A stretch of 64,000 nt of DNA from Styela clava. Lineage: Eukaryota; Chordata; Ascidiacea; Stolidobranchia; Styelidae. The notes beneath the pieces are model-generated. The model was not told the DNA's origin, did no database searches, and saw nothing but the letters and a program-made list of their open reading frames with translations. The translations under genes and the position numbers were made by a program. Location: contig NC_135252.1 of NCBI RefSeq assembly GCF_964204865.1, forward strand, positions 9,879,383-9,943,382. The letters are read 5' to 3'. This document shows positions 38,601 to 51,600 of this stretch, in pieces; position 1 is the first letter of the stretch; each line of letters starts with the position of its first letter.

Positions 38601-41600
38601 CGAATTTTCCAAATTGAAAAGCGGCAATACAAAACGGAGAACACCATAAGTTTCGTTTTATGATGGTCAGCGACCGATTAAAAACGCTTTTTTAGACATT
38701 GCAAAAGGCAAAATTTCGGGTGCTACCGTAGTATACGTATACAATCAAGTTCTACTTTCTGGAAATTTATAACAGATAGTGAGATTTTTCTAACAACGAT
38801 AACAAATTTGCACGATCGCAAAAATATGTAACAAAACTAAATATAATCGGGCAATATAGTCTCACATTAGTGTGTTCACAGATTGCCGATTGGCATTTTA
38901 AAGAAGAAATGCTTTCACCTTGAGGTAAGTCCACGCAACCGCGAGTTACCATGAACACAATTAAATTAATATAGAAAGACATTGGATTGAATATTGTGCG
39001 ACAGAAAGCCAATTATACACTAAAAAAGTCGGCTCTTTTTAACGAACGCGTAATTGCGGCGAATTTTCGATTTTGAAATTCGTTACAATTCTGTTGTATT
39101 TGATTTTATTGCTTCTTCGCACAGGTTGCAATAAACGGGTGAGAAAATAGTCCGCGACCAAAAAAGGTTGGGAAACGCTGTTCTAGGGGCAGATTGATAT
39201 GATTTTCTAGTTATTTCGGAACATTATCTAGTAAACATACTCATTGGCTAAATAAAATGAGACTTAATTATAAAATAAACTCCTTAGTTAATATCATGTG
39301 TTGTACTATGCCCACTTTCTCACAACTATGTATTGTATGGTGAAAATTCAATGTATTATAACACACCAAACTGCATTTGGATATTACTCGTTCAATCATC
39401 TAACTAAACCAGTGTTTCCCAACCTATGGGTCGCGACCGAAAACTGGATCGCCTGAAAATCATCTCGAGTCGCTTGTTTTTGCAACAAAAACTTAAGAAT
39501 GATCAATTTCATTTTCTAGTAAATTTTATCGTATATTTTATATTTGTATTGAAGTGTTGCAGAACAGTAATTGTATATGTGATAAGTATCACAGCATAAA
39601 AACTTAGCAGCATCTATTTTTCTCAAGTGAACCCAAGCAACGATTTCAAAAACTAGCTGATTGCTAACAAGCGCATCTTTCGGAAAGTAAATGTCATATA
39701 AAAATGATTGTTTTATATTAGTCTTTTAATTTTGCAGTCATAAAAGCACTACATGTTTACTATCTGATTATATCCCTGGGTCGCGAGATTTTATAAAATT
39801 TGTTTTTCAAAAATGTGGGTCGCTTAAAAAAAAGGTTGGGAACCACTGATCTAAACGACCACCTACTTTAATTGATCGTAGTTCGTAGATTAGCCTTGAT
39901 GGTTTTACAATAATAGTTATATACATTATTGATAAACAATGCATAATGGACTGACTTTTTATGGTTCCCGTACATTTGAACCAACGTACATTTGAACCCA
40001 CGACAATTGCACCTGCATACTATTGCACCTATGGAAAAAATTTTTGTTTTGCGGATATTTGAACCCATACTAACCCTAACCCACAGGTTTCAGCACCCGC
40101 GTGTTGATTAAACCCGCGGATATACACATGGGTTCAAATGTATGGTCACCACTTTTTATACGTTAAAACTTACTATTACAGTCCAGAAAACGTAAATATT
40201 GAATAAATACACATATGCTTAATATAGTGACTCAAATTGAATACAACCACTCGTCGAATTATATACATTTGATTTGGTTTTAATTAGTTCCTGATAAGAT
40301 TCGCATAGATATAGACGATTGCGACTAATTGGCATAAGTTATCTAATACATACGATCTTAAAGATGGTTAATAACAGATTAAAATATATACATTTGGGTC
40401 CGAGAGAGTGACAAAAATTAAAAAGTTTGAGTTCCGGAATCCCAAAATGATAGCATTTCGAAGAATATTTTGATTATCGATTTTTGGTATCCAATGGGAC
40501 TCAGAGTGGCGTTGAAAAAAGCAGCAAAACGTGTCTTCTCAGTGTACAATATATAGTTGCTGTACATAGTGTTCAACTGTATTTTGTTTTCGATAAATCA
40601 ACTTATTCTTCTCTTTTATATACAGGGGTGATAGAAATTGTTAATACTGTCTTATGCTCCTATAAAATTAATTTTTCTGTTCAATAAAACTGTAAATTTG
40701 AAAAAACATTTCAGCGTACATTTATTTGTTTTATTGACTAGTATAGTGACTTTAGTAAAATTACAGTCACATAGATAAGCTGATGTTGTGAATATTTCAT
40801 AATAAGCATCATAATTTTGATAACGTTCATCAAAACTGATATTTTAGGATGATTTTTCAATTCAGTAACTGTTTCATAACGTGATGATTTTCAAAATCTG
40901 TACTTCAATATATATATATATATGCCAACCGACTGAACCGAGGTGTAATAAATTATGAAGGTAATGCCAAATAGGAAGGACGAGATGTATCTATAAAAAA
41001 GAGCGCCTTCACGTTTATCAGTGACTTTATTTTGTTTGGAACTTTTATCAGAGAGATTTGTGAAACGAAAAAGAAAGCAAAAACTGAGGCTGGCGTAAAT
41101 TCGAAAAATATTTGGCTTTGAAGTAGAGCAAAAATACTGCAATCAATAAAATAGCGTCTATTCCATTCGATGGCGTGGGGGATATTTTCTAGCAAATTGA
41201 TGATTTACACAGTAGTCTTGATTATTATTTGTGGAACTCAAATCAAACCCGACAAACCTACAACTCAGATAATTGTAATCTAATCGTCCAATCAAGAGGG
41301 GTCTTCATGGATGCTTGACATAAAGTAGCAATAATGATTTGAACATAATATCATCGAAGCAAATTAAATCTCTTACTGTGCTGAGAGTGAATTCGTCTCA
41401 TCCACGGGTAAATTATAGTTGAATTCGATTTCGACGATTTCTTGGTTTGAGTAGTTTTCAAATAGTCGTTCCCTCTTTCAAGTCGACCAATTGGTCCTTC
41501 GTTGTGATGCCATTCATTTGATTTGTCATTAAATGATTTTAACGTGTCCTTACCAGGAGAATAACACGGGACAGATGTTTCTGATGTCTTTTGATGAAAT

Positions 41601-41938
41601 AACATATTTGTAGATTCTGTATTTAACTGATTGTCATATTTTGTTTTAGTCTTTGTGCAGTGTGAGAAGCTTGATGATGACATTCTGGAATCAGATCTAA
41701 TTTCCTCATTGTGATTCACGAATTCATCAGAAAAACTTGGTTTCCAAAAACTTGAATTCAGATTATTGCGCTCTGAAATATTCTTATTCATATTAAGAAC
41801 CCGTTCGCAGTTTGCAGACTGATTATGTCCAGAAAACGCTTCATAAAATCCTTCCATTGTGTAATTTACAGGAACATCATGCAAATATTGGTTGTTTCTG
41901 TTGATATCAGCGGCGAATCCGGCTTTGTCATTCATCAT
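35679..41938 (-). CDS. Hox5: Hox5 homeobox transcription factor
   Basis: Two coding exons: 41377-41938 and 35679-35923 (807 bp, 268 aa if ATG 41938 is the start). Exon 1 is Ser/Asn-rich and ends with the hexapeptide [11 protein letters not shown] (residues 176-186), which contacts PBC-class cofactors. The donor CACA|gtaaga and acceptor tctcag|GT join in phase 1. Exon 2 holds a complete 60-residue homeodomain (194-253): [20 protein letters not shown]..., helix 3 [26 protein letters not shown] and [10 protein letters not shown] fit the Hox5/Scr class, whereas Hox4 has QVLELEKEF and KKDHKLPNT. The C-terminus after the homeodomain is only 15 residues, as is usual for Hox5. It is a nuclear DNA-binding regulator of anterior-posterior identity. 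An upstream in-frame extension to 42040 looks non-coding, so the start is uncertain. Confidence 0.95.
35741..35920 (-). other. Hox5: Homeobox (60 codons, TALE-less ANTP class)
   Basis: The region encodes the whole homeodomain without an intron inside it. Recognition helix residues Gln50 and Asn51 (WFQNRR) and Arg5 (RTAYT arm) are present, so TAAT-type DNA binding is expected. Coordinates are approximate by a few codons. Confidence 0.92.
38205..39180. mobile_element. Non-autonomous hAT-like element, 976 bp, in Hox5 intron
   Basis: Ends CAGTGTTTCCCAACCC ... GGTTGGGAAACGCTG, with the perfect 8-bp target duplication ttctaggg (38197-38204 and 39181-39188). Subterminal GAGTCCGCGG motifs. No transposase frame. 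Confidence 0.92.
39410..39848. mobile_element. Non-autonomous hAT-like element, 439 bp, in Hox5 intron
   Basis: Ends CAGTGTTTCCCAACC ... GGTTGGGAACCACTG with subterminal GGGTCGC motifs. The flanks aactaaac / atctaaac match at 6 of 8 bases, so this is an older or mutated target duplication. Confidence 0.85.
39963..40150 (-). mobile_element. Mutator-like MITE, copy 3 (188 bp), in Hox5 intron
   Basis: Inverted orientation relative to the copies at 23900 and 29526. Perfect 9-bp target duplication actttttat (39954-39962 and 40151-40159). About 15 bp shorter than the other copies. Confidence 0.92.
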
Positions 41939-42104
41939 TTGAATTAGAAGTCTGACACAACGTAAATTACAATTATCATGAAAATGTGGAACTATATTTA
42001 ATAACGCTAATGTCGAGTACCGAAGAACAACGGTCGTCAAAGAGTATTATTAAGATGTAAACGTATGAACAGAAAATTACTAATGCTATGTTATCATTTT
42101 TCAG

Positions 42105-42198
42105 TACACCAAACAAAATGGCTGCTATTCGTATTAATGGCGGTAACGAGACTGTCACAAAATTTACTGATTTCGGTAGGAGACTGACAGCTGGAAAG
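42105..42198 (+). CDS. Candidate first coding exon of an unidentified gene
   Basis: A pyrimidine-rich acceptor (atttttcag) is followed by ATG at 42118 in a good start context (caaaATGGC). It encodes MAAIRINGGNETVTKFTDFG and then RRLTAGK, ending at a GT donor (GGAAAG|gtttgt) in phase 0. It points away from Hox5, about 180 bp from that gene's proposed start codon. No downstream exon could be paired with it in the following 10 kb and no family was recognised, so it may be spurious. Confidence 0.3.
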
Positions 42199-44984
42199 GT
42201 TTGTTTGTTCGAATAATTATTGACGTTTACTATAGTAATAGAAAGATATACAACTAATAAAAACACATTGCTGCATGTAAAAACTTATTTGGTATTGCAC
42301 AAACGTGAAGGAGCAGATTCTCTCACTCAAAAAAAACAATGGCAATATTTGACATAGCGACTGAAATTCGATTAATTTTTTGATGAATAACTACTATATT
42401 AGCTTTCTTAGTGAACATGCTAGATTTTTTAACTTTCGTAATCGGTTGATAAACAATATCTCTTGAAACAACATACCACGTTTTCTGAAGCCATATTCTC
42501 AACCATGACAACTTTTACGAAATTTGTTGCACTGGTACAGTGTTTTTAGTAGAATTACTGTAATATATATACTTAATTTTTAGGTAGTTAATTATGCCTT
42601 GATGAACACAGAAAAAACACTATAGCTTATTAAACCGTCCCTGAGGTTCTAAAATCTTTCCTACAATGTGATATAACCTGAAACAACTAAATTCATCTTC
42701 AAAAGCCTATGCGGCATCCGAAAATTATTAACAATGTGTCAAAATACACAGACAACCTTGCGGATGCTAATACTCCTGTCAACTGCTCTACACTGTAGGT
42801 GGAAAGAAAGGCACTTAGCAAGTTGGGTCAAAAGTCATAAATTGCGTAGCCGCCAAAGGGTTTTGTCAACTCGCATCGTGTTTTAAGCAGGTTCATTACC
42901 ACGCCAACGAAACATATAATGTGAACATGTGCGATAATGCTTTTTCATAATATTGATATTGATGAAATAGAGAGTTTTTCGTATAATTGAACTGAACGCA
43001 AACAGTAAATTCGAACAAAGTAGCCTATAGACATGTGGGTAGATCATGAAATTGTTTCGCTTCCGTAACCACGCGTGATTATGGCAAACGAGGTGCCGAT
43101 AGTTTGTTTTTCGACTACAATCCTATATTAAGATATACGGCGTTTTGTGCTTCTCGAACTCTTGTTTCGATTACAACTCTGTTTGTATTGTCTAACTACA
43201 AATAAATGTATACAATCCTCTTTTGATAAATCGACTTTTTTGTTTAGTTTTTGATTCGTTATACCAGTAAATTACGTTTATTCGTACCATTTTTTACATT
43301 TAGTGCTTTTCGGTGAGTTAGTTAATATTCCCACTTTCACATTGTTTGGGTGCTGTTACAAACTCATTAGACAGCTAATGATTGCCGATACATCTGGTGT
43401 CCGATCACGACATCTTTCGCACATGAACGTAACTTATACTAAAACTTCACATTGGTGTTTTTACCTTTTTACAGACTTTTCTGTTTATCGGTAGTTTGGT
43501 TCGCCAGTCTTCACTCAAAATCTCTCCTACATTATCAATATTTTTGCTAAGCGTCGAATCCTAATAATCTATTTCAAATACTTGTTTCATTACCAAGGCG
43601 AGGTTTGAACATTCCATATTCAATGTTCGAGAAAAGAAATAGTGATAAGGACAGTGATTCATCACAAAAGTTTTTGTGTGTTTGTCAAAATGAAACGTAA
43701 TCCATCTTGAACGATAAAAGAGCGTTTTCATTGTGTTGAATTTGAAAATACTTTATTTCTCGAGGAAAACGGATATTTCAAGTTCACTAGATAATATAGT
43801 TGAATGTTTATTCATCCAATCATTAATCAACAAACAAAATGTCATAAAAATACGTGTCAATATTGAACTTTACATAAAACTGTTCAGCCTTCTACATCGA
43901 TTAAAAATAAAATACATAGCAGCATAACTTTTGTAATATATATATATATACATTCTCTAATTATGCTTTATATTATTCGTTGCCCAGCCACTCTAAAGTA
44001 TTGACGGCCATCACTATTGCCATTTGTACCGTTATTAAGCGCAACTATTGTGCCCTATATTTTAAATCGATAGGAGTAGATATTAGCTTGTTTGAAGAGT
44101 CTCGTCCATTCAAAAATAAAATAAGAATATATATATGTTTATCTCATTGTCACGAATGCCTGTGCTCAATGCAAATATAGTCGCTGTATATAGATTCATT
44201 ATCTGAGATGTATTTATTACAAGATACGAGAATAATTTCACTCCAGAAAAACGCGCACCTCATATTACTAATTGCACAAATTAATAGTAGACGTTTTGAG
44301 CACAAATATATTCTCAGCAAAACATGAAATTGAGTGTAATCGACTATATAAATGTAGTTATATATAAGAGTTAAGGAATAGAAATTGTATTAGGCAGTCA
44401 TATTGTATTTGATGACGGTAGTTGTGGTTTTTCGCTGTTACCAGTTTTTAAACTGCAATAGATAACATATCAATATCTAATTCATCACACTAAAAGTGGT
44501 CTAGTCCAAATAGACGTTGCGTTAAAAGCTAGGTCACGGCCACGTTCGAATGAAATTGAGTTATCAGTATTCATAATCCGTCAAGCATTTACCTCACAAC
44601 CCAAATCGCACAGATATTTTTGTAAAAATGTTGAATTGGAAAATTAAACACCGAGATTACGGCAACCTACTACCGACGACGATGGATTTATATTCAACCA
44701 CACAACAGCCCAGGTAGGCTACTTTGTAAGATAAATTGAATTTCGCTTGACGATCACCCGACAAAAAGATTTCATCGCAATTCCCATCCTTTTTGTTGTT
44801 ATAGATGCAGCATATGAAACGGCAGTATACCTGTTAAATCATTCCCAGAAAAATATAGAGCTTGTCATGCGGAAGGAATAGTGTGAAAATTTTTACTTAA
44901 AACCTAGCAGATGGAGAAGCTAGATTTGGTTTCTCCACTAGTAAATTTGACCTGGAACAATGAATGTGAAATTCCAGCTCATTG

Positions 44985-45360
44985 AGACGTTGGATTTGAC
45001 GAGTCCCGGAGTGCGCAGCCGATAAAACGGCTTAATCATATAGATAGAGAACAACGGCTTCTCTTATGGAAGAGACATAAGAGAAGCCGTGGGAGCGGCC
45101 CATGTCGGGATTAGTTAGCCAGTTATTTGTTTTCAGTTGCATGAACTTGGTGGTGGAGGAAGCCAAATCCGGCCAGCGGTTACTGGAACCACCCTAATGC
45201 GGCGAGAATCCATTAATCCTCTGGCACGCAATCACCCCCCCCCCCCCCCCCCCCCACTGGATTCAATCCGGTGAACCCACACAAGGTAATCAGAGGTGCG
45301 GTGGCAAGCTTATGTGTCACACCGCCGAGCAGGGGAATGCAATAGCTTCCACTTTCCAGT
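44985..45360. repeat. SINE-like repeat with hairpin and C21 tract
   Basis: Shares gttagccagttatttgtttt, ggtggaggaagcc and ccggccagcggtta-type stretches with about 60470-60575. It contains a perfect 14-bp stem (cggcttctcttatg at 45055-45068 with its complement at 45076-45089, 7-base loop) and an uninterrupted run of 21 C at 45235-45255. A polymerase III box was not convincingly found, so the class is open. Confidence 0.55.
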
Positions 45361-48300
45361 GTAACCCAATATCCAGTCAAAAATAAAACAACTTTTTTAA
45401 TAGGAGAAAATTGTATTGGGAGACAAAAATAAAGCAAACAGAAGAAAAAACGCACCGAATGAATAAACAACAGAATTGCTGATAAATAACACAGAATCCG
45501 GGAACATTCCAGCCTCAAATTTTTTGTTTGAATCCAATCATCAAATTATAACCGACCTTGTGCTATCCAGTGATAAATAATCTGTAATGGCTTAATTAAT
45601 GAACAGCTAACATACGGAAAACGATGATCCTATATATTTTCAAAAAATAAGGTAGTACGCCAGGAGGGGAAAACCCTATAAGAATTGTCTATGTCAGGTA
45701 TTTGCTTTGAAATAATGAAAAAAAAATGAATGACGCATTTGGGATAGATAATACAAGCGATGGCACCACAGCAATTTAGTGTCCGCAACAAAAAATAAAG
45801 GATGGACCGACCAGATCAACAACAAATACGATCCTACAAATAATATAGTTAGACAGACTAGCAAGTCATATATAAAACGAAACTGATGAAATGTAGCGCA
45901 AAACAAGTCTGAGACAAGGTTGGAGCGGTCATTTAAATTTCCCCCAAATATAGAAAGTAGCCTGATGTAATTCCATCTGGCAAAAGTAACCAGGAGAGTC
46001 GTTTTCAACACAATTGGCACCGATGGCTTTATAACATTCCTTGAAGCAAAATAAGTCTTTAGAATGAACAAGATAATACCATGAAATAAAGGTTTAAGTG
46101 GGAGCGACACCTGGTGTCACTTCTATGACAGAAACGAAGTAAAAGACAAAAAATATAAGTATTAGAAAATGTTGTCTGCTTAAAAACAGAAGACAAGAAA
46201 AAACATAAATAGAAAAGAAATTCTGAAATTGAATAAAACAGAAAAACTTTCAAGTATCAAATGATATTTGTTTCAAGCACCAGTCAACTGATGGTAGATT
46301 TGATTATTCGAGTTCACTCATTAGTTTTTTACGTTTACAACCAAACAGAAAAAGATTTCAGGACTCCAATAGAACTAGAAACATAAGATTATTTGAGCAT
46401 ACCAATAAAGCATTGAATGAAAGCCTTGCTGAAGCATGCTACAATAATGGTGTAGGGTTCCATGCGAGAAAGTAAGCATATCAACTTAAAACATGTTAAT
46501 ATAATAAATGTAATTTTTAATATAGGGCATATTCAATTTGTCTGCACATTCTCAAAGCGCATTCCTGAACCTGAACATAGGTGAGATGATATCACAGAAG
46601 AAATCAAACCAAATTTCCTTTGAATATATGTTTCATAATGTTGTCCTATATTGAAGAGAGCATAAAATATTTTTCAGAAACTTGGCATAAATTAAGGTAT
46701 ACTATAGGCACTTATCCCACAAGGTCTGCTAAATGGAATTTTAATTAAATAGACAGCACTATTTGATTCGGTTTTTCCAGATTCAAAAAAAAAAAAGATT
46801 TCCAATTCCTTCCTATTCCAAGAAACATTGACGTGGAGTATACAAAGCTCCTTAACATTCATATAATCTTAATATCAAAGCAAAGTCTGAAACTGAAAAA
46901 TAAAGTAAAAAAAAATGAAACAGTTTCTAAAGCGACACAACCAGCTCACCCCTAAAAGCAATATTTTAAGAAATAATAGTATCTTTATGATGCCATTTAT
47001 GCACCACAAACATGAGTTGTACATAATTAACAACTTGTATTATTATTTAAAATCACTACTTTCCGAAATCATTGCCTATGGGAAAATACGCCGAAGGAAG
47101 CATAAACTTTATATATATCTGATGAGAAATAAATTGGTCTGATATGAATAAAAGGGTTTCGCCTATTTTGCCCGTGGAACTATCTATATTTAAATCAGGT
47201 GACATTTGGTTGGAGCTGGATCCAGAGCTAAGCTTACCATAATAGATGATGGCGCTACCAAAAATTTCAGTGGCTCCTAATCATCTAATTATTTCAAGTA
47301 TACAAATAATTTTCCAATTTATTTTCTCACATTAATTTAGTTCCTAGTTTAGTATGTCTAAAACATTAATATTTTATTTTCAAATATGGGCTAATGTTAT
47401 ATGGTAGTGGTCATATCGAAAAAACGATGGCTATGAAAGCGGAGCTGAAGCCCCGCTCTGAGGTAATAAATGAAGCCCCAGAGCCAAGGCTCGAAGTGAT
47501 TTCTAACCAGCTAGGAAAATGAACTAATAATTGCTTGGTTTGCCAGTGGCCTATCACATCTTGAAATAAAACCATTTTCACGATAGGCATATTGTGAAAT
47601 CAGACGTTTGTAAGACTATCAGAATAGGATGAAAATAAATAGCTAAAGTTAAAAAATGAAACGATAACGAAAAAATTTGAAAAAGAATCATTTCAGCTTT
47701 TATGGACTAAATTCTAAGAAAGAGTAAAGACTTAGTAGATATACATTGCTTTTGACATCCCGACAAACTGAATTAAATCCAAGTTTTGCTCGACATTTAA
47801 AACAAACATTACATTCGGGGCAGGAATAGAATGGTAAATGCATCAGATTTTTGAATGGAATAAACACCCTTTCAACACTTTTTCAATTTTCTTTGTTAGC
47901 ACACATGATCAGATTCAGAATGTAGCTGATCAGCAAGGAGAGCGCATACAAAATAACGATATTAGCAACATTAATTCAACTATTTGCTTTGTGTTGCTAA
48001 GTATTTATTAGAACCATGATGAAAGGACAGTGAAGTTTAGGCCATCAGAAATGTACCAGCAATATGGGTTCTAATTTTAGACTTGCCAAATCATCTTTAC
48101 TGAATGATTAGATTCAATGATAAATAATTATTATATGGCCTGGTACATGAAAATGAAAAGACAAGAACTGCAGACCTTCGGGTAAACTGCCACAAATAAC
48201 GAAACACAGTGAAGAAAGCATTTCATTTTAGGGAGCTGTGTTATCTCTAATTAGTTCATGTCATCATAAGTTTATGAGAGAAAATGTTGGTGTTAAACAA

Positions 48301-48363
48301 ACAATAGAAAGACAAGATCATTCTCCTTCCCTTTGAGATATTAAGCAAATTAAAGAATTAGAA

Positions 48364-48631
48364 CAGCGGTTCTCAAACGGTGGGGCGTAGACAATTTTTT
48401 GCGGGGCGTGAAGCTAATTAAATATAAAATATTGTTAGATTTTTATCTTGCCCGCCTTGTTTTGGATATTCACATTTCTTTTTGGAAATTGCAATTCCAT
48501 CCATATATTTTCAACATGTTTTTTAAATAAAACATACTTTCACCTACGGTAACTATTTGTAGCTTATTATTAGCTAGTTATTTTTGGGGATTACAAATTC
48601 TTAAAAGGCTTAAATAGTTTGAGAACCACTG
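48364..48631. mobile_element. Non-autonomous hAT-like MITE, 268 bp
   Basis: Ends CAGCGGTTCTCAAAC ... GTTTGAGAACCACTG, with the perfect 8-bp target duplication aattagaa (48356-48363 and 48632-48639). GGGGCG motif next to the left end. Confidence 0.92.
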
Positions 48632-51600
48632 AATTAGAATATTAAGAAATTTGAGTTTCTGATATGAAACGAAACACAAAGATTCAGTACTTTACTATAT
48701 GACAGCTCTATATTTAAATTTAGAAGAGACTCAGTTTTCATGTGGTTCAACGTCAAATTGCTTGCTTTCCACAAGAAAATGACAAATGCATGCTTGATAC
48801 AAAAGTAAAACAATGACATCTTTACTTCAAAAATGATATAGTCTGGGCAAAAATCACAGGCCATCGATAAGATTGAAGGCACCCAATTTACCAATAAATC
48901 ACAGTACAAAAAAATAGGTCACTTTCGGATCGCTACAAATGGATAAGAGAGATTGCACTTGCAGCAACTCAAAATTGATAAATGTCGATATCTCACAGTG
49001 CGCCAAAGACGACAAGCCAGAGAAAAGTGTTTGGAGAATTTTTGAGATAAAAGAAAACACCTATAAAATCAATTTATCTGTAATATTTACTACCTTAAAT
49101 ATAGAAATTTGAATTCATAGTCTGAACTTAAAATTACGCATCAAATTCTGATTTTTATGATGCATGAGTCTTTGAGCTCACTCGAGATACAGAATAAAAA
49201 ATCCTGGCCTGAGGAAAATTATATTTTAAATTGATGAGAATGAGTTCCGGTCTGAAAAACAATATACCGTAATCATGGTTGCAACTAGCGATAATTCTGA
49301 TTTAGCATTTTCAAATAAAATAAAAATTATGAAATTATCAGAAACAGAAATAGAAAATCATGGGCCCTTCAAGTATGAATCCATTTTTTCCCAAACCATA
49401 ATTCGAGTAAACATTGTCATTGGTCATAATTAAAAGATAATTAGTAAAGTGAAGGTCACTTTTAGATGCACATTATAATCATTAAACAAGAATCGTGTCA
49501 CTATAAATTCACAAAAAGATTTTACAATTAAATAAATACGAACGTGCCAAAATAGTCGATAACACAACACTTGCGTACCTCGAAGCGGACATACTTTGGA
49601 AAAAAGTAATCATGAAAACAGTGTTTTGTTCTAATTCATACATATTCTGATTCAAGCAGCAATAAGAAAATTTGCAAATTATTAAAAAAAAATCATCAAA
49701 ATGACAAAAATCGATGGAAAAAAACAAACAAACACAACCAAACCCTGAAATATCCAGAACTCAAATCATAATCTTATTTTTTTTTATAGAATCACACACA
49801 TTGGGAATCTTTTGACAGCATTAAGTGGATCTCTCCTCGAAAACACACAAAATTATAATAAATAAATAAAAATTAAGCAACACATATTAAAATAAAAACA
49901 AAGAATAAGAAGTAATGGCTCACAGCCTTTCGTAATCAAAGTTGATACTGTACAAATTTAGCATTGATAATAACATCAATGTTGATGGAGATACTATCAA
50001 AGTTATAATTGGAAATATTTCTTTTTCAATCCAAGCGGCATCTATTCAAAACCATGAAAATTTTAGTCAAAGTGTATTTTTAACTTTCAATCTCTAATTA
50101 AGTAATACAAGCATAGCACAATTACACGCCAAAATGTTTCAACTGTATTTCATAATTCGAATGTGTATTAATCAGTAAATCTACTCATATAATAACAGGC
50201 TGTGGTAAAATACCGGTAATGGCATAATCTTTTTTGGCACACATAGTATTGTGGGAACATTGTGAATGAAAATGGTATCACGTCACACAAGAGAACCTTT
50301 TATGAACAACTTTGCAAAGATTTATAGGTGACTTAAAAGTACCGTGAGCGTGCTTTTTGAAATTGCAAACATATAGTTATGTTTCGTTATTTCGCATTTT
50401 TTTTTTTAGAATATTCCTCTTTCGCCGTAGTCTAAGCATTGGTGGGACTTTCAAGCAGAGCATATTAAAAACACAACTTATGTATGGACCATGACTGGCA
50501 AAAGGTATTTTTTTACTGTGACAAGCATGGATGAAAAAAAATTGGAAGCGTGCTTAAATTATAAAATTTGCTGAAAAATAAAACAACATCATTATTGTTG
50601 ATAATAATGACAGAAGCAAAACACATATATTCATACTTTTTCTCATTTTTTTAAGTTTTTAGAAAGGAAAAGAAATAAAAACAAAAAAGTCAAATAAAAA
50701 GAAAGAGAACAGAGCGACGCAAAACAGCACAAACAATATTATTTTTTTGTCAAATTAGCGCAAAAAGTCACATGCCGTTGGAGCACTGCGACATATTTCC
50801 CTCCAAATAAGCAACGATTTGTATAGGTTATGTCTACTCATGAGAGGTGGTGGATTTACAAAACTTGGTATATTCGCTAATCCAAAGACCAAAACCAATT
50901 TGATTCTCGCAAAATATTACATTTCTTTATGGTAAAATTGCATTGCAGAAACTGTAATGTTTAAAGTAGTCCTTTCTGTGCCTGCTGCAGAAATCACTAA
51001 ATAGTGTATTATCATAGGAGTGTAGACAATACCAAATTGGTGATTCATTAATATTAGAAGCACATTGGACGTAAGATGACGGCATTTTGAATGCCTATAT
51101 GACTGAACCACATCAAGGCACTGCTATCATTCAATCGACAATGCAAAAATTCTGTAAAATTAACAGTGTTTGCTCAATCGATGTATTTTTAGTTGAGTGA
51201 CATGGATTGTCAGTTAATTAAAGATCTTAAAAGTGAGCAATAATAATAGTAATATCAAGAACATAACAAACATATAGGGGAACAAATATTTTTGAGAAAT
51301 TAACTGAATTTTGCTTTTCAAAAAAACGAGGACAAAACAGAACTTAATGTGGGATTAGGTGATGGGGACTTTCTCATTGAATAGTATACTCATTTTGCAG
51401 TTGGGTATGGTTCATCCATGATCCAAATTTAGAACAGGTATAAAAACTAGGGTGCATTTTATCGAAATAAAATGCATCAAAGATAAAGTATTACTTACAT
51501 TTCGAATGCCGTTACAATTGTGGATGTGTTAGTCTTACATTTCAAACTCTAACTGAATTTTACCTTACGATGAGGTAATTCGCAATTACATAGAAAAATG

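Noticed and set aside
41939-42040. N-terminal extension of Hox5 to an upstream ATG
   Set aside because: The extra residues (MTTVVLRYSTLALLNIV...) do not resemble a Hox N-terminus, and an acceptor-like site lies near 41958.
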